DNA of 10,687 nt from an uncultured Bacteroidales bacterium. Lineage in GTDB: Bacteria > Bacteroidota > Bacteroidia > Bacteroidales > Paludibacteraceae. Shown piece after piece: positions 1 to 7,902 of this stretch. Both the position numbers and the translations under genes were made by a program. Every line of letters begins with the position of its first letter. The stretch's first letter is position 1. The stretch covers positions 1 through 10,687 of the forward strand of contig CAKUYO010000056.1 in NCBI GenBank assembly GCA_934716995.1, in the 5' to 3' direction. Under the pieces are notes generated by a model. The model was not told the origin of the DNA. It was given only the letters and a program-made list of their open reading frames with translations, and searched no databases.

Positions 1-56
1 TGATGGCATGGGAAGAGAACTCGCGTATCTGTCTTCACATGCAACTAATCGCTATT

Positions 57-278
57 TTATCCCGAATTGGGGTATTCTTTGTATTTTGGATAAACTTCTT
101 TTGACAACAAAGGCAGATGACACAACTCCAATTTAATGTCAGATATGACTTCCGTGCCAAGTTCTTGCAACGTTGCAATCATCGTGTCTGTAGCGTTTTT
201 ATAGCATATTGTTTTTCCATCAGGAAACATCACCCTTAGAAGTTTCCTTTTGGCTCTTCCTCGCTTTACTTCTTCCAT
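57..278 (-). CDS. Hypothetical 73-aa protein downstream of the LlaJI-type nuclease
   Basis: This short open frame begins with ATG at 276-278, 12 bp beyond the stop codon of the nuclease gene, and ends with TAA at 57-59. It is the last gene of the operon in this window. The N-terminus is basic (residues 5-14 are rich in K and R) and is followed by a compact segment with the motif FPDGKTICYKN. The remainder looks like a small mixed alpha/beta fold with an ELCHLPLL stretch. No catalytic motif, signal peptide or membrane segment is visible. I have a weak memory of longer Bacteroidetes proteins that share the FPDG and CHLPLL segments and continue beyond the point where this one stops, so it may be a truncated copy. 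All three minus-strand frames just past the stop close again within about 30 bases, and no continuation is seen in positions 1-56. Function is unknown. Confidence 0.6.
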   Translation of the reverse strand: MEEVKRGRAKRKLLRVMFPDGKTICYKNATDTMIATLQELGTEVISDIKLELCHLPLLSKEVYPKYKEYPNSG

Positions 279-290
279 ATACTTATTTGG

Positions 291-2381
291 TTAATTTGTA
301 TACATTTTCATAGTATAATCCAGCGAAATCAATTCTCCTGGCTGCATTTTCACTCTGTATATCTGCACCCACTTTTCGCCTATCGAATGATAATCACCAA
401 GTCTAAGACGTAGTGCCGCTTTGCCATCATATTCTGTGATGCCGATTCTTTGCACATCGTAATAGCCATCTATCATACCGCCGACCATCGGCAAAAGATA
501 TTTGATACCTATTAAGTTTATGCTTGGTATTCTCTCCATGACATAAGACTTTCCTCGGTGTTCTGCAAACGCCTTGAAATTCTCATCACTCTTGCGTACA
601 AGACAGGTAAAGACATTCTTTTCATCGGCATCACCAGGCATTGCCGGTATGGCGCTGGATTCTGTCGCAGGCAACACTTCTTTTGGATTTGTACCCAACT
701 CACATTCGCGTATAACAAACGACTTACCTAATTCTGCAAGCAACACCTCATTCTTCTCTTTGTCATTCTTGTCAAGGGCAAGGGAGAAAATATCCTGCTC
801 CTCAAACGGGGTATATACTTTACCCAACACTTGTCTGAAATGCGTTTCCACATATTCCTTTATGTTCACCATCGGTCGTGGCTTCATAGCATAGAACTGG
901 AAGTCTTGCTGTAGCCATGTCTGAATCTCCGAACGGAACTTCTTGCGTATCTTTCCCTTCCAATTCCTCTGCTCGCCTCCATTGTTCTTGGCATACAGTG
1001 ACAGCACAAACAGAAAATTCACATCATAATGGAACAGCAACAACGTGTCACGGTCATACAGACGGTTGTCAAACTGCTTCGACATATAGCGGTTGCTCTT
1101 GCGGTCAGTCTCTTTTATTCCATCGTTGCCATAATCAAACTTCTCGTCCATCGTTGCCGAGATAAAGAAATTTGGAATGATATTATATCCTTCTGTCTCG
1201 TCATCACGCAATTTCACGCCTGATGACGGCATACGCCCGTCGTTGAATATGTCGAGATTCCACTGTATCACATTTCTGGCGTATGTATATTGTTTGTAAA
1301 CGGACTCTTTGCCGAGTTCGTTTCCCATCTTGTAATACTTTGAGTCTCCGATATAATAGGTATTGCCGGTATCGCCCTCGACAAGACTCTTGGCAGTATA
1401 GAGATGATCTACGATTTTGCCGTCTTCCTGCTTCTTGTCCATTCCATCCGGCAACGGATTGTCTCCTATCAATGTATCGATGATTGCCTCAAACACGATA
1501 TGGAAACTCTTCACCAACAGATACTCTTTTTGGTTGGTATTCACAAACACCTGTCTTGACTCATCAAAGAAGGCATAACAGAGTTTCCACAGCTGCAATG
1601 CCTTGTCTGAAAAATACTTATACTTGATTTGTTGCAAACGTACTTTGCCATAACCTTTGCGGTATTTCTCAAACTGCTTTCCGCGAATCAGCTCGAAGTT
1701 GCAGTTGATATTCTTCTCGAATCCATACGTGTCGCCTATATAGTTCAGAATAGAGAAAAAGATAACGAGCAGTTCCTCATCAAAGTTTATCGTCCTTTTC
1801 TTGTTCACGGGATTCAGATACACCGCATTTCCGTCTTGCACTATCGCCGTTGTCGTGCCTATAGTGCGTGTCCAGTTTATCTTGTTGTATCCTGCATGGA
1901 GATTTTTCAGCACAAAGAAGAAGAAGCTCTGGTTGTCTTTGTTGAACTGCAACAACGCAAGCAATATGTCAAGAAAGGTGTTGCTCTGTTTGCGACTGCC
2001 AAACCCTGCCTGTGTGATTTTCTTTTGATAGACGATGGTGGAATCATTCGTCTTGTCATTCTTGTATACAACAATCGCACGGTATATCCACACTGCGAAT
2101 CCATACAGAAAATCCCGCTCATCCTTGGTCAACTGCTTCTGACCTTCGGGCATTACAATGCTTTCCGGACGATACTTCCCGAAAGCCAGTTCCTGTCCGT
2201 CCACATCACGCAGCAGCACCTTCGGAAGAATAAACACGCAGTCGCCCTGCGAGACATTATAAAAATATCCCACATAATGCACCGATACCTTTCCTTCCAC
2301 GTTCTCCAAGGCATCAATACCTTGCAGTACATCACGCACATCGGCGACATCGTATTGGTATTCTTCTATCAGTATGCGCAT
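291..2381 (-). CDS. McrC/LlaJI-like restriction endonuclease subunit (PD-(D/E)xK nuclease)
   Basis: This 696-aa protein is read as the DNA-cutting partner of the McrB-like motor encoded immediately upstream. Its ATG (2379-2381) lies 5 bp after the motor's stop codon, so the two are probably translationally coupled. The N-terminal part (about residues 1-285) shows no catalytic motif and resembles the N-terminal region of McrC/LlaJI R2 proteins, thought to contact the motor. The nuclease core is visible at about 290-375: FEAIIDTLIGD (Glu298), a VDH motif with Asp325, then IGDSKYYK with Asp346 and Lys348. This spacing fits the E...D...DxK order of a PD-(D/E)xK active site. A following KQYTYARN segment matches the conserved Q/Y helix of McrC nucleases. 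The C-terminal ~300 residues carry no motif I can name. The protein is longer than E. coli McrC (roughly 350 aa), which fits the LlaJI-type family better. Local GC is higher than in the methyltransferase genes. Confidence 0.85.
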   Translation of the reverse strand: MRILIEEYQYDVADVRDVLQGIDALENVEGKVSVHYVGYFYNVSQGDCVFILPKVLLRDVDGQELAFGKYRPESIVMPEGQKQLTKDERDFLYGFAVWIYRAIVVYKNDKTNDSTIVYQKKITQAGFGSRKQSNTFLDILLALLQFNKDNQSFFFFVLKNLHAGYNKINWTRTIGTTTAIVQDGNAVYLNPVNKKRTINFDEELLVIFFSILNYIGDTYGFEKNINCNFELIRGKQFEKYRKGYGKVRLQQIKYKYFSDKALQLWKLCYAFFDESRQVFVNTNQKEYLLVKSFHIVFEAIIDTLIGDNPLPDGMDKKQEDGKIVDHLYTAKSLVEGDTGNTYYIGDSKYYKMGNELGKESVYKQYTYARNVIQWNLDIFNDGRMPSSGVKLRDDETEGYNIIPNFFISATMDEKFDYGNDGIKETDRKSNRYMSKQFDNRLYDRDTLLLFHYDVNFLFVLSLYAKNNGGEQRNWKGKIRKKFRSEIQTWLQQDFQFYAMKPRPMVNIKEYVETHFRQVLGKVYTPFEEQDIFSLALDKNDKEKNEVLLAELGKSFVIRECELGTNPKEVLPATESSAIPAMPGDADEKNVFTCLVRKSDENFKAFAEHRGKSYVMERIPSINLIGIKYLLPMVGGMIDGYYDVQRIGITEYDGKAALRLRLGDYHSIGEKWVQIYRVKMQPGELISLDYTMKMYTN

Positions 2382-2386
2382 GACTT

Positions 2387-4588
2387 CTACTTTTTAGCGT
2401 ATTTAAGGAACACCGCTCTCATGCGTAACAGACGGTCTATGATGAAATCAAACTGAACTGACCAATCTTCTTTATTTTCAAAGTCCACATCATGTTTCTC
2501 TTCGCTGATAATACTTGATTTCTTGTCAGGAATTTCATTCCATTCATATTTTACACCCATCTCTTTTTCTATTTCGTCTTTATGGGCAAACAACCTATAG
2601 TATTCATCAGTTGTTTGGTCATAATAAACTTGCATTTCAATAGCATGTCTTCTACGCTGTTGGATGGCAACAAGATAAAAATCCGTTCCAGTCACAAAGA
2701 AATTCTTCCAATGGCCTTTGGTGGATTTCTTTATTCCGCCAAAATAGGTTGCAAAATCTTGGCTATGTTCAGGAGCGTATTTCAAGAATGCATCCCAATA
2801 CTCATAGCGTTTCTTCTCGGTTTCCGTCCATTCACTCTGTTCTCCATCATCTGTGCTTTCTTTCTGACCCTTGTATTCCTCATCGTCATCACTTCCTGAA
2901 ACTGGTTTCAACTCCAGATTGTTCAAGAACCGTTCCACCTTTTCCTCGTTGACCTCCGTCTTGCCTGCTTCAGTAATATAGAACTTGTCGAATGACAACT
3001 TGCCATTATCTCCGTCGCTGAAAGCCTCGCCCTCAAACTCACTATCCTTGAACACATCATTCCAAAGGTAGAACACCACCTTGCTGACAAACTTCTCCGC
3101 GCTGATAACGCCATTCTCTGCCTTGCAGAAGAAATAACCAAGTTTCTTGTCTTCTGAATATGTGGCATCATAGATACGGCTGTTTATTGCTACAAGGAAC
3201 TGCCACCAATCGTATTTCGCACCATTTACGTCTATCGTCCAACGCTCGCCGGCATCATTTATTGGCACATAATTCCAATCCCAACGACGCTTGAAGGCTG
3301 AATCTATCGGGAAGAGGCTTTGATCGCTGGTGTTCATCGTTGCCCAGATATACAGATTACTCGGCAACAACAACACTTCGCCATTCAGCACCTGAGATAC
3401 GATGTCTTCTTCATCAAAGTGTTTATTGATTTCGTCCTCCTGCGGTATGGTGACTCCGGCAAATGCTTTACGCAGCTGTTTCTGCATGTCGGCATCCGCT
3501 TTTATCGGATATTCCGAGAAGCCATGTGCGCCTCTATCCAGCAACTGGAACAGGTCGCCAAATATTTGAGCACAATTACCACGGTTGATTTCCTCGATTA
3601 TCAAGTATTCTTTCTTTGCCTTCTGACCGGCACCAAGTTGGTTGAATTTCTGCCATGCCTCTATATAGGCTTGCAGAAACGCTTGGCTTACAAACTCATA
3701 GACAATCTTGTCTTCCGTCATAGGCTTGCCGTCAGCTCCTTCAACGGGTACAGCTTTCGTACCAATAACAGTCGTTACTGGCACAGTCTTGGTCGTCGGT
3801 TTATATGCTCCCACAAATGTTGAGTAGTCGCTATCCGGGTGGAACGTAGTGCGAACAACATCCTCACCCTTCGTCTGCTCCTTTATAGTGTGACTCTTAC
3901 CGGTGCCTGGGGCACCGTAGAAAATTTGTTGGAGAACATTTTTGAGTGATATATGTATTTCATTTCGCCTTATATTTTCACTTGATGGATTTGCTGAAAA
4001 ATCATCTAAATCATCAAATCCTATCAACCAAAATGCAGCATATTCATTACTGGAATTTTTATATAGAGCTATTTTATAAGCTGAATTTGGCAAGAGCAAC
4101 TGTCTTATTACTTTGTAAAAAACACCCTTCTCATCAAACTGTTTAAAATATGGACGCAATTTGTTTGAACCTATGGACAATTTAAATAATGATTTTGTTG
4201 CCAATAAACCATTTTCAGTATCTATATCCTCTATACCTAAAAGGACCTTAGTTACTGTATCTGAGAAATCTTCGGACTTACTTTGTTTATACTGACATAA
4301 AAAACCTAACATACTCAACACATTACTTTTCATAAAATAATGTGTTATTGATACTGCTCCCGTAGACGTATCTTCTCCTTCAGATACAGCATTATAATAA
4401 TTTGCAAACTCTTTTCTTAATTCAGAATCAGCAGCACCTAAAAAGACATGAACAGTGCCATTACCTGACCCTTTTTTGCGATCAGGTAAAAGTATCTCAT
4501 CCTTTACGTCTTCCCAATTTATGAATATATCACAAACGAACTGGTCGTATCCAACCAGGCTCATCTTTTCGTTATATATTTGTTCCAT
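2387..4588 (-). CDS. McrB-like AAA+ NTPase (LlaJI R1-type motor) with C-terminal DUF4268-like domain
   Basis: This is the NTP-driven motor subunit of the restriction complex; by analogy with McrB it would use GTP or ATP to translocate or position DNA for the partner nuclease. Numbered from the ATG at 4586-4588 (733 aa), the first ~215 residues are a divergent N-terminal region, the usual place for DNA-target recognition. The AAA+ module follows: Walker A GAPGTGKS (225-232), Walker B-type IIEEINR (330-336), and the McrB signature MNTSD (418-422) followed by an arginine-rich FKRRWDW. An acidic linker (about 560-590) leads to a C-terminal domain (about 591-733) whose YEYWDAFLKY start and W..F pattern resemble DUF4268, a domain found in other restriction proteins. 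The ATG overlaps the methyltransferase stop by 17 bp. The frame is also open to a TTG at 4601-4603, and a later ATG lies at 4562-4564. I favour 4588 because it is ATG and keeps the tight coupling. Confidence 0.88.
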   Translation of the reverse strand: MEQIYNEKMSLVGYDQFVCDIFINWEDVKDEILLPDRKKGSGNGTVHVFLGAADSELRKEFANYYNAVSEGEDTSTGAVSITHYFMKSNVLSMLGFLCQYKQSKSEDFSDTVTKVLLGIEDIDTENGLLATKSLFKLSIGSNKLRPYFKQFDEKGVFYKVIRQLLLPNSAYKIALYKNSSNEYAAFWLIGFDDLDDFSANPSSENIRRNEIHISLKNVLQQIFYGAPGTGKSHTIKEQTKGEDVVRTTFHPDSDYSTFVGAYKPTTKTVPVTTVIGTKAVPVEGADGKPMTEDKIVYEFVSQAFLQAYIEAWQKFNQLGAGQKAKKEYLIIEEINRGNCAQIFGDLFQLLDRGAHGFSEYPIKADADMQKQLRKAFAGVTIPQEDEINKHFDEEDIVSQVLNGEVLLLPSNLYIWATMNTSDQSLFPIDSAFKRRWDWNYVPINDAGERWTIDVNGAKYDWWQFLVAINSRIYDATYSEDKKLGYFFCKAENGVISAEKFVSKVVFYLWNDVFKDSEFEGEAFSDGDNGKLSFDKFYITEAGKTEVNEEKVERFLNNLELKPVSGSDDDEEYKGQKESTDDGEQSEWTETEKKRYEYWDAFLKYAPEHSQDFATYFGGIKKSTKGHWKNFFVTGTDFYLVAIQQRRRHAIEMQVYYDQTTDEYYRLFAHKDEIEKEMGVKYEWNEIPDKKSSIISEEKHDVDFENKEDWSVQFDFIIDRLLRMRAVFLKYAKK

Positions 4589-5750
4589 ATTTTGTAATAT
4601 CAATTTGTTTTAACAATGCTATCAGTACGTTTACCACGATACTGTTTCCTGCTTGTTTATATGTTTCAGTATCAGAAACAACGATTTTGAAAGTATCATC
4701 AAATCCCATTAACCTTAAACACTCACGAGGAGTTAGTTTTCGGAATCTGCCATAGGCTGGATCAATATCATTTTTTGATACATTTACAATTCTTTCTAAA
4801 TCACCATCTCTTATAATCGCATACCTTGAAGGATCATTTTGAGCATAATAATTTTCTTCGTATTCACTGACGGAAAAAAGATTTTCATCAGTGCTTGGTG
4901 TACTCAACTCTGTCTTCAACTTGGGATGAAAAATAAAATCCCCATGCCAATTAAATTGCTGATTCCTTTTTTGACAAAGTATTATATCACCATTAATTTG
5001 AGTATAACTCTTTTGATTGTTTATACTACGAGTTATAAAATTGACACCTTTTGCCTTTAACAAATACTTCGTATCGAATTCTTTTTGAAGGAAATCATAT
5101 GCAGTACTTGTCAATGATATTGGAGCAGGATATTTAAATTCAGTCTCCTTTTTAAAACCAATGCAGTATATTCTATCTCTACTTTGTGGTATACCATAAT
5201 CTTTAGCATTTAAGACTTGATAGTACACATCATATCCACAATCATTTTCAAACGTTTCCTTAATAGTTTTCCACGTATGTCCTTTATCGTGGCTCAGCAT
5301 ACCTTTTACATTCTCAAAAATAAAAACTTTAGGCTGACATTCTATTACAACACGGGCAAATTCTCGGAATAAAGTTCCGCGCGTATCTTCAAATCCACCA
5401 TGTTTTCCCCTAAGCGAGAATGCTTGACATGGAGCACCGCCTACAAAGATATCTACTTTACCCCTATATGACCTCGCATCAAAATTATGAACATCTGAAT
5501 GCCATTGTTCTTCTTTTATTGGGTAATTTGCAAAATATGCTTTTTTACAATTCTCATCTATATCACCAGCAAATTGTATTTGACATTTCAAGCCAAGCCT
5601 ATGAAAAGAATGTTCTATTGCTCCAATACCACTGAAAGATGTTGCAAGACGAATTGTTCTCTCAGGATGAGAGAATTCCATTTCACGCCAATCATTTTCA
5701 GAATCAACGTTCATTGAGGTGTTTTGTATATTTTCAAATCTATTCTTCAT
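4572..5750 (-). CDS. dcm: DNA (cytosine-5-)-methyltransferase, second copy of the tandem pair
   Basis: This 392-aa enzyme transfers a methyl group from S-adenosylmethionine to C5 of cytosine in the system's target site and so protects host DNA from the McrBC-like nuclease. The standard C5-methyltransferase motifs appear in order: motif I TSFSGIGAIE (38-46), GDID (62-65), catalytic motif IV GGAPCQAFS with nucleophile Cys108, motif VI ENV (146-148), motif VIII QSRDR (189-193), a target-recognition region at about 210-335, motif IX KLTPRECLRLMGF (338-350) and motif X AGNSIVV (367-373). No key residue is missing. The ATG (5748-5750) overlaps the upstream paralogue by 11 bp. The catalytic portion is closely similar to that paralogue, while the target-recognition region is clearly different. 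This fits one enzyme per strand of an asymmetric site, or two specificities. The gene is AT-rich (for example 18 G or C in the 60 bases from 5041). Confidence 0.95.
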   Translation of the reverse strand: MKNRFENIQNTSMNVDSENDWREMEFSHPERTIRLATSFSGIGAIEHSFHRLGLKCQIQFAGDIDENCKKAYFANYPIKEEQWHSDVHNFDARSYRGKVDIFVGGAPCQAFSLRGKHGGFEDTRGTLFREFARVVIECQPKVFIFENVKGMLSHDKGHTWKTIKETFENDCGYDVYYQVLNAKDYGIPQSRDRIYCIGFKKETEFKYPAPISLTSTAYDFLQKEFDTKYLLKAKGVNFITRSINNQKSYTQINGDIILCQKRNQQFNWHGDFIFHPKLKTELSTPSTDENLFSVSEYEENYYAQNDPSRYAIIRDGDLERIVNVSKNDIDPAYGRFRKLTPRECLRLMGFDDTFKIVVSDTETYKQAGNSIVVNVLIALLKQIDITKYGTNI

Positions 5751-6897
5751 TTATGCCGTACTTTGTTATGTCCATCTGTTTTAATATTGCAATTAATACA
5801 TCAACAACAATACTATTGCCTGCTTCCATATATGCAGATGTATTGCTTACAACTATTTTAAAATCATCTTTAAAGCCCATTAATCGAAGACATTCTCTTG
5901 GAGTAAGTTTACGAAGTCCATTTATGCCTTTCTTCTTATTGTAAGTGACATAATTATCAACTCCTGCACGATGCATTTTATGCATTGTTTGCAATAATGG
6001 ACGCGCTATATCCAAATCTGTCTTTATAGGCGTTTTGAAAGTTTTTGTTCCTTCACATAGAACATATTTAGCTACCTTTTCTGATAGATAGTATTTATCT
6101 TCAACATCTGCGATTTGAAATATAAAGTCATTGAACTTTTCACATTCTTCATCTTCTATGATTATCTTTCGCCTTTCTTCATTTTGCGATAAAATCTTTG
6201 CCCCTCTTTTTTCCACATAATATGGACTTTCAATATAATCTTCAAGAAAATCATACATTCTATACTTTAGCGGTATAGGAGCAGGATATTTAAAATTAGT
6301 TTTTTTTCTAAACCCGATACAATACAAACGCTCACGTGTCTGGGGAATCCCGTAATCTCGTGCATTCAATAGCTGATAATGCACATCATATCCGCAATAT
6401 TCACGAAATGTGTTATAAACAACTTCCCAAGTTCTACCTTGATCATATTTAAGAAGACCTTGGACATTTTCAAATATAAAGACTTTAGGCTGGCACTCTT
6501 TTACTACACGTGCGAACTCTCTAAAAAGTGTTCCACGAGTATCTTCAAATCCGAGCCGATCACCAACTATAGAAAATGCTTGGCATGGAGCACCGCCAAC
6601 GAACAAATCAACTTTTCCTTTATAAGGTTTAGCATCAAAATTATGAATATCGGTGTGCCACCGTTCTTCCGTTATATCATAGTTTGCAAAATAACTTTTC
6701 TTGCAGTTCTCATTGATATCTCCAGCAAACACAATCTTAGTATTAAGTCCCAATCTTTTAAGTGCATATTCAATAGCACCTATACCACTGAAAGATGTAG
6801 CAAGGCGAATAGTCATTTCGGGATGGGAGAACTGCTTAACGATCCAAGAAGTTCCTTCCCAATCTATATTCTCTTTCGTATTTTGTAATATATTCAT
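5740..6897 (-). CDS. dcm: DNA (cytosine-5-)-methyltransferase, first copy of the tandem pair
   Basis: This is the paralogue of the next gene downstream and the first methyltransferase transcribed. Numbered from the ATG at 6895-6897 (385 aa), it shows motif I TSFSGIGAIE (34-43), GDIN (59-62), motif IV GGAPCQAFS with nucleophile Cys105, ENV (143-145), QTRER (186-190), a target-recognition region at about 207-329, motif IX KLTPRECLRLMGF (330-342) and motif X AGNSIVV. The target region contains IARPLLQTM and HRAGVDNYV, absent from the second copy. The two copies look about two-thirds or more identical through the catalytic half and diverge sharply in the target region. The frame also extends to a GTG at 6913-6915 that overlaps the upstream stop by one base and has AGGAG just before it. 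I prefer the ATG, but the GTG start would add six residues and cannot be excluded. The pair precedes the nuclease genes, which suits methylation before restriction. Confidence 0.95.
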   Translation of the reverse strand: MNILQNTKENIDWEGTSWIVKQFSHPEMTIRLATSFSGIGAIEYALKRLGLNTKIVFAGDINENCKKSYFANYDITEERWHTDIHNFDAKPYKGKVDLFVGGAPCQAFSIVGDRLGFEDTRGTLFREFARVVKECQPKVFIFENVQGLLKYDQGRTWEVVYNTFREYCGYDVHYQLLNARDYGIPQTRERLYCIGFRKKTNFKYPAPIPLKYRMYDFLEDYIESPYYVEKRGAKILSQNEERRKIIIEDEECEKFNDFIFQIADVEDKYYLSEKVAKYVLCEGTKTFKTPIKTDLDIARPLLQTMHKMHRAGVDNYVTYNKKKGINGLRKLTPRECLRLMGFKDDFKIVVSNTSAYMEAGNSIVVDVLIAILKQMDITKYGINEE

Positions 6898-6914
6898 GTC
6901 ATTATCAAATATCA

Positions 6915-7202
6915 CTAAACTCCTAAGGCTTCTTGAAGTTCTTGTAACCCAATTTCGTATATATCTACACCAACGGCATCACATACATTAAATGACTTCT
7001 CCATCAGTTGATTATACACAGTCACTTCCTCTATAGTGAAGGTGGGTGTTTTATCATCGTAGTTGATGTAGTCTGCGAAGTCATCATCAGGGTGGAAGTT
7101 CACTTTGCGCTCATCCACACGATGGTGAAAGAACGCCTTAACGTCCTCCACAGATTTGATATGTGAATCCTTGTCGTAGGTCATTGTTCTACTTTTCTTC
7201 AT
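6915..7202 (-). CDS. Conserved-looking acidic hypothetical protein (95 aa) leading the restriction operon
   Basis: This 95-aa protein is unrecognised by name. It starts with ATG at 7200-7202 (a second ATG at 7182-7184 would remove six residues) and stops at 6915-6917, directly against the first methyltransferase. A short basic N-terminus is followed by a strongly acidic body: SVEDVKAFFHH, a FHPDDDFADYINYDD run at about residues 36-50, TFTIEEVTVYNQLMEKSF, and a C-terminal helix-like VDIYEIGLQELQEAL. I recall similar small proteins in Bacteroides-type genomes but know no assigned function. It sits where control proteins sit in many restriction operons, yet it has no obvious helix-turn-helix. 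The acidity would also allow a protein-binding or DNA-mimic role, but this is speculation. It is preceded by the only sizeable non-coding gap inside the operon, so it may be the first gene of a second transcript. Confidence 0.8.
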   Translation of the reverse strand: MKKSRTMTYDKDSHIKSVEDVKAFFHHRVDERKVNFHPDDDFADYINYDDKTPTFTIEEVTVYNQLMEKSFNVCDAVGVDIYEIGLQELQEALGV

Positions 7203-7294
7203 TCAATAATCGTTATTCTCTCATTTTCGAGTTACCCACTAAGTATAATGTTATCCCTCTTTAAAGTTCTTATTTTGTTATGACATTTATTGCT
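7203..7294 (-). promoter_or_regulatory. 92-bp gap with candidate promoter and repeat elements before the restriction genes
   Basis: This is the only gap of this size within the gene cluster. On the minus strand it holds a TATACT hexamer (7242-7247 on the plus strand) that could be a -10-like element. The hexamer is flanked by two near-identical short direct repeats, gttaccc (7231-7237) and gttatccc (7250-7257), spaced 19 bp start to start. A small perfect inverted repeat, aataa-tcg-ttatt (7205-7217), lies just before the start codon of the 95-aa gene. No good -35 or Bacteroides -33 TTTG element is found at the right spacing. The layout would suit a regulated internal promoter, but the elements are short and the assignment is tentative. 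Confidence 0.3.
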
Positions 7295-7900
7295 TTATTG
7301 CAGATCCGAAAACACTAACGTGCCTTCTCCGTCAAACACTAACGCCTCTTTATTATGAACCAGCTCAATAGCAGCCATCGGATCAGTTGCATCTAAGGCT
7401 ACTATTTGCTCATCATAAGTTGTGAGCATCTTTTCTTTCGCTACATCAGCACTCTCTCCAGACAAGAAACTCTTTAGTCCTGCCAGAGCACTATTGACAA
7501 AAGGTTCACGCTCCCCTCGCACATTAAAAGTGTCGTTATATCCAACGAAGAATCGTAGTCCAAGGAGCTTCAAATGAGGATAAAGATTATGGGCACATAA
7601 ACACGCTACGCTATAAAGGCCCTTGTCTTTAAAATTGTAGTTGGTCGTATGTACAGAGACAATGGCTTCGTCATTCTCGTTATATATCCCATCAACATCG
7701 CCGTGAGCAGCAATAAAACAAAGATGATGGTCTGGCATAACACCAACAACACTCTGTTCATTCAAATCTAGAGGACAAACGGAAGAGAAGTCAATGCCAT
7801 TATCAGCACAGATTTGTTTTGCCTCATCAGCACACGATTCAAGGAAGTCGTGGAGCACAGTCATAGAATCATTGTTATATGCTATCATTACCTTTCCCAT
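7295..7900 (-). CDS. Predicted caspase-like (clan CD) cysteine protease
   Basis: This 201-aa protein lacks a signal peptide or membrane segment and is probably cytoplasmic. Its layout matches a minimal caspase-like fold: a first strand MIAYNND at the N-terminus, a hydrophobic strand ending in a His-Gly pair (LCFIAAHGD, His66-Gly67), a variable segment (70-92), then a hydrophobic strand ending in Ala-Cys (LYSVACLC, Cys100, with a second Cys102), followed by RFFVGYND. In clan CD proteases, including caspases and CHAT proteins, the HG and AC motifs hold the catalytic dyad at about this spacing. The remaining C-terminal part (about 125-201) is mostly helical and has no motif I can name. ATG at 7898-7900 starts 2 bp after the receiver gene's stop, so the two are probably co-translated. 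This would be the effector of the upstream kinase and receiver. A CHAT relative is the main alternative; the substrate is unknown. Confidence 0.7.
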   Translation of the reverse strand: MGKVMIAYNNDSMTVLHDFLESCADEAKQICADNGIDFSSVCPLDLNEQSVVGVMPDHHLCFIAAHGDVDGIYNENDEAIVSVHTTNYNFKDKGLYSVACLCAHNLYPHLKLLGLRFFVGYNDTFNVRGEREPFVNSALAGLKSFLSGESADVAKEKMLTTYDEQIVALDATDPMAAIELVHNKEALVFDGEGTLVFSDLQ

Positions 7901-7902
7901 AC

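Noticed and set aside
1629..2456. Long plus-strand open frame of about 275 codons opposite the LlaJI-type nuclease gene
   Set aside because: It lies fully antisense to a gene with clear PD-(D/E)xK motifs, and its translation shows no domain or recognisable motif.
3320..3823. Plus-strand open frame of about 167 codons opposite the McrB-like AAA+ region
   Set aside because: It is antisense to the Walker B and MNTSD coding region and has no plausible protein features.
4589..4603. TTG at 4601-4603 as start of the McrB-like gene
   Set aside because: It is a rare start codon that adds only five residues; the ATG at 4586-4588 keeps the same tight overlap with the methyltransferase.
4588..6891. A 13-bp sequence tattttgtaatat at 4588-4600 and again at 6879-6891, near two gene starts
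   Set aside because: The copies are read in different frames in very AT-rich DNA, and the third junction (around 5721-5735) has only a loose match. Chance or codon bias explains it better than a functional repeat.
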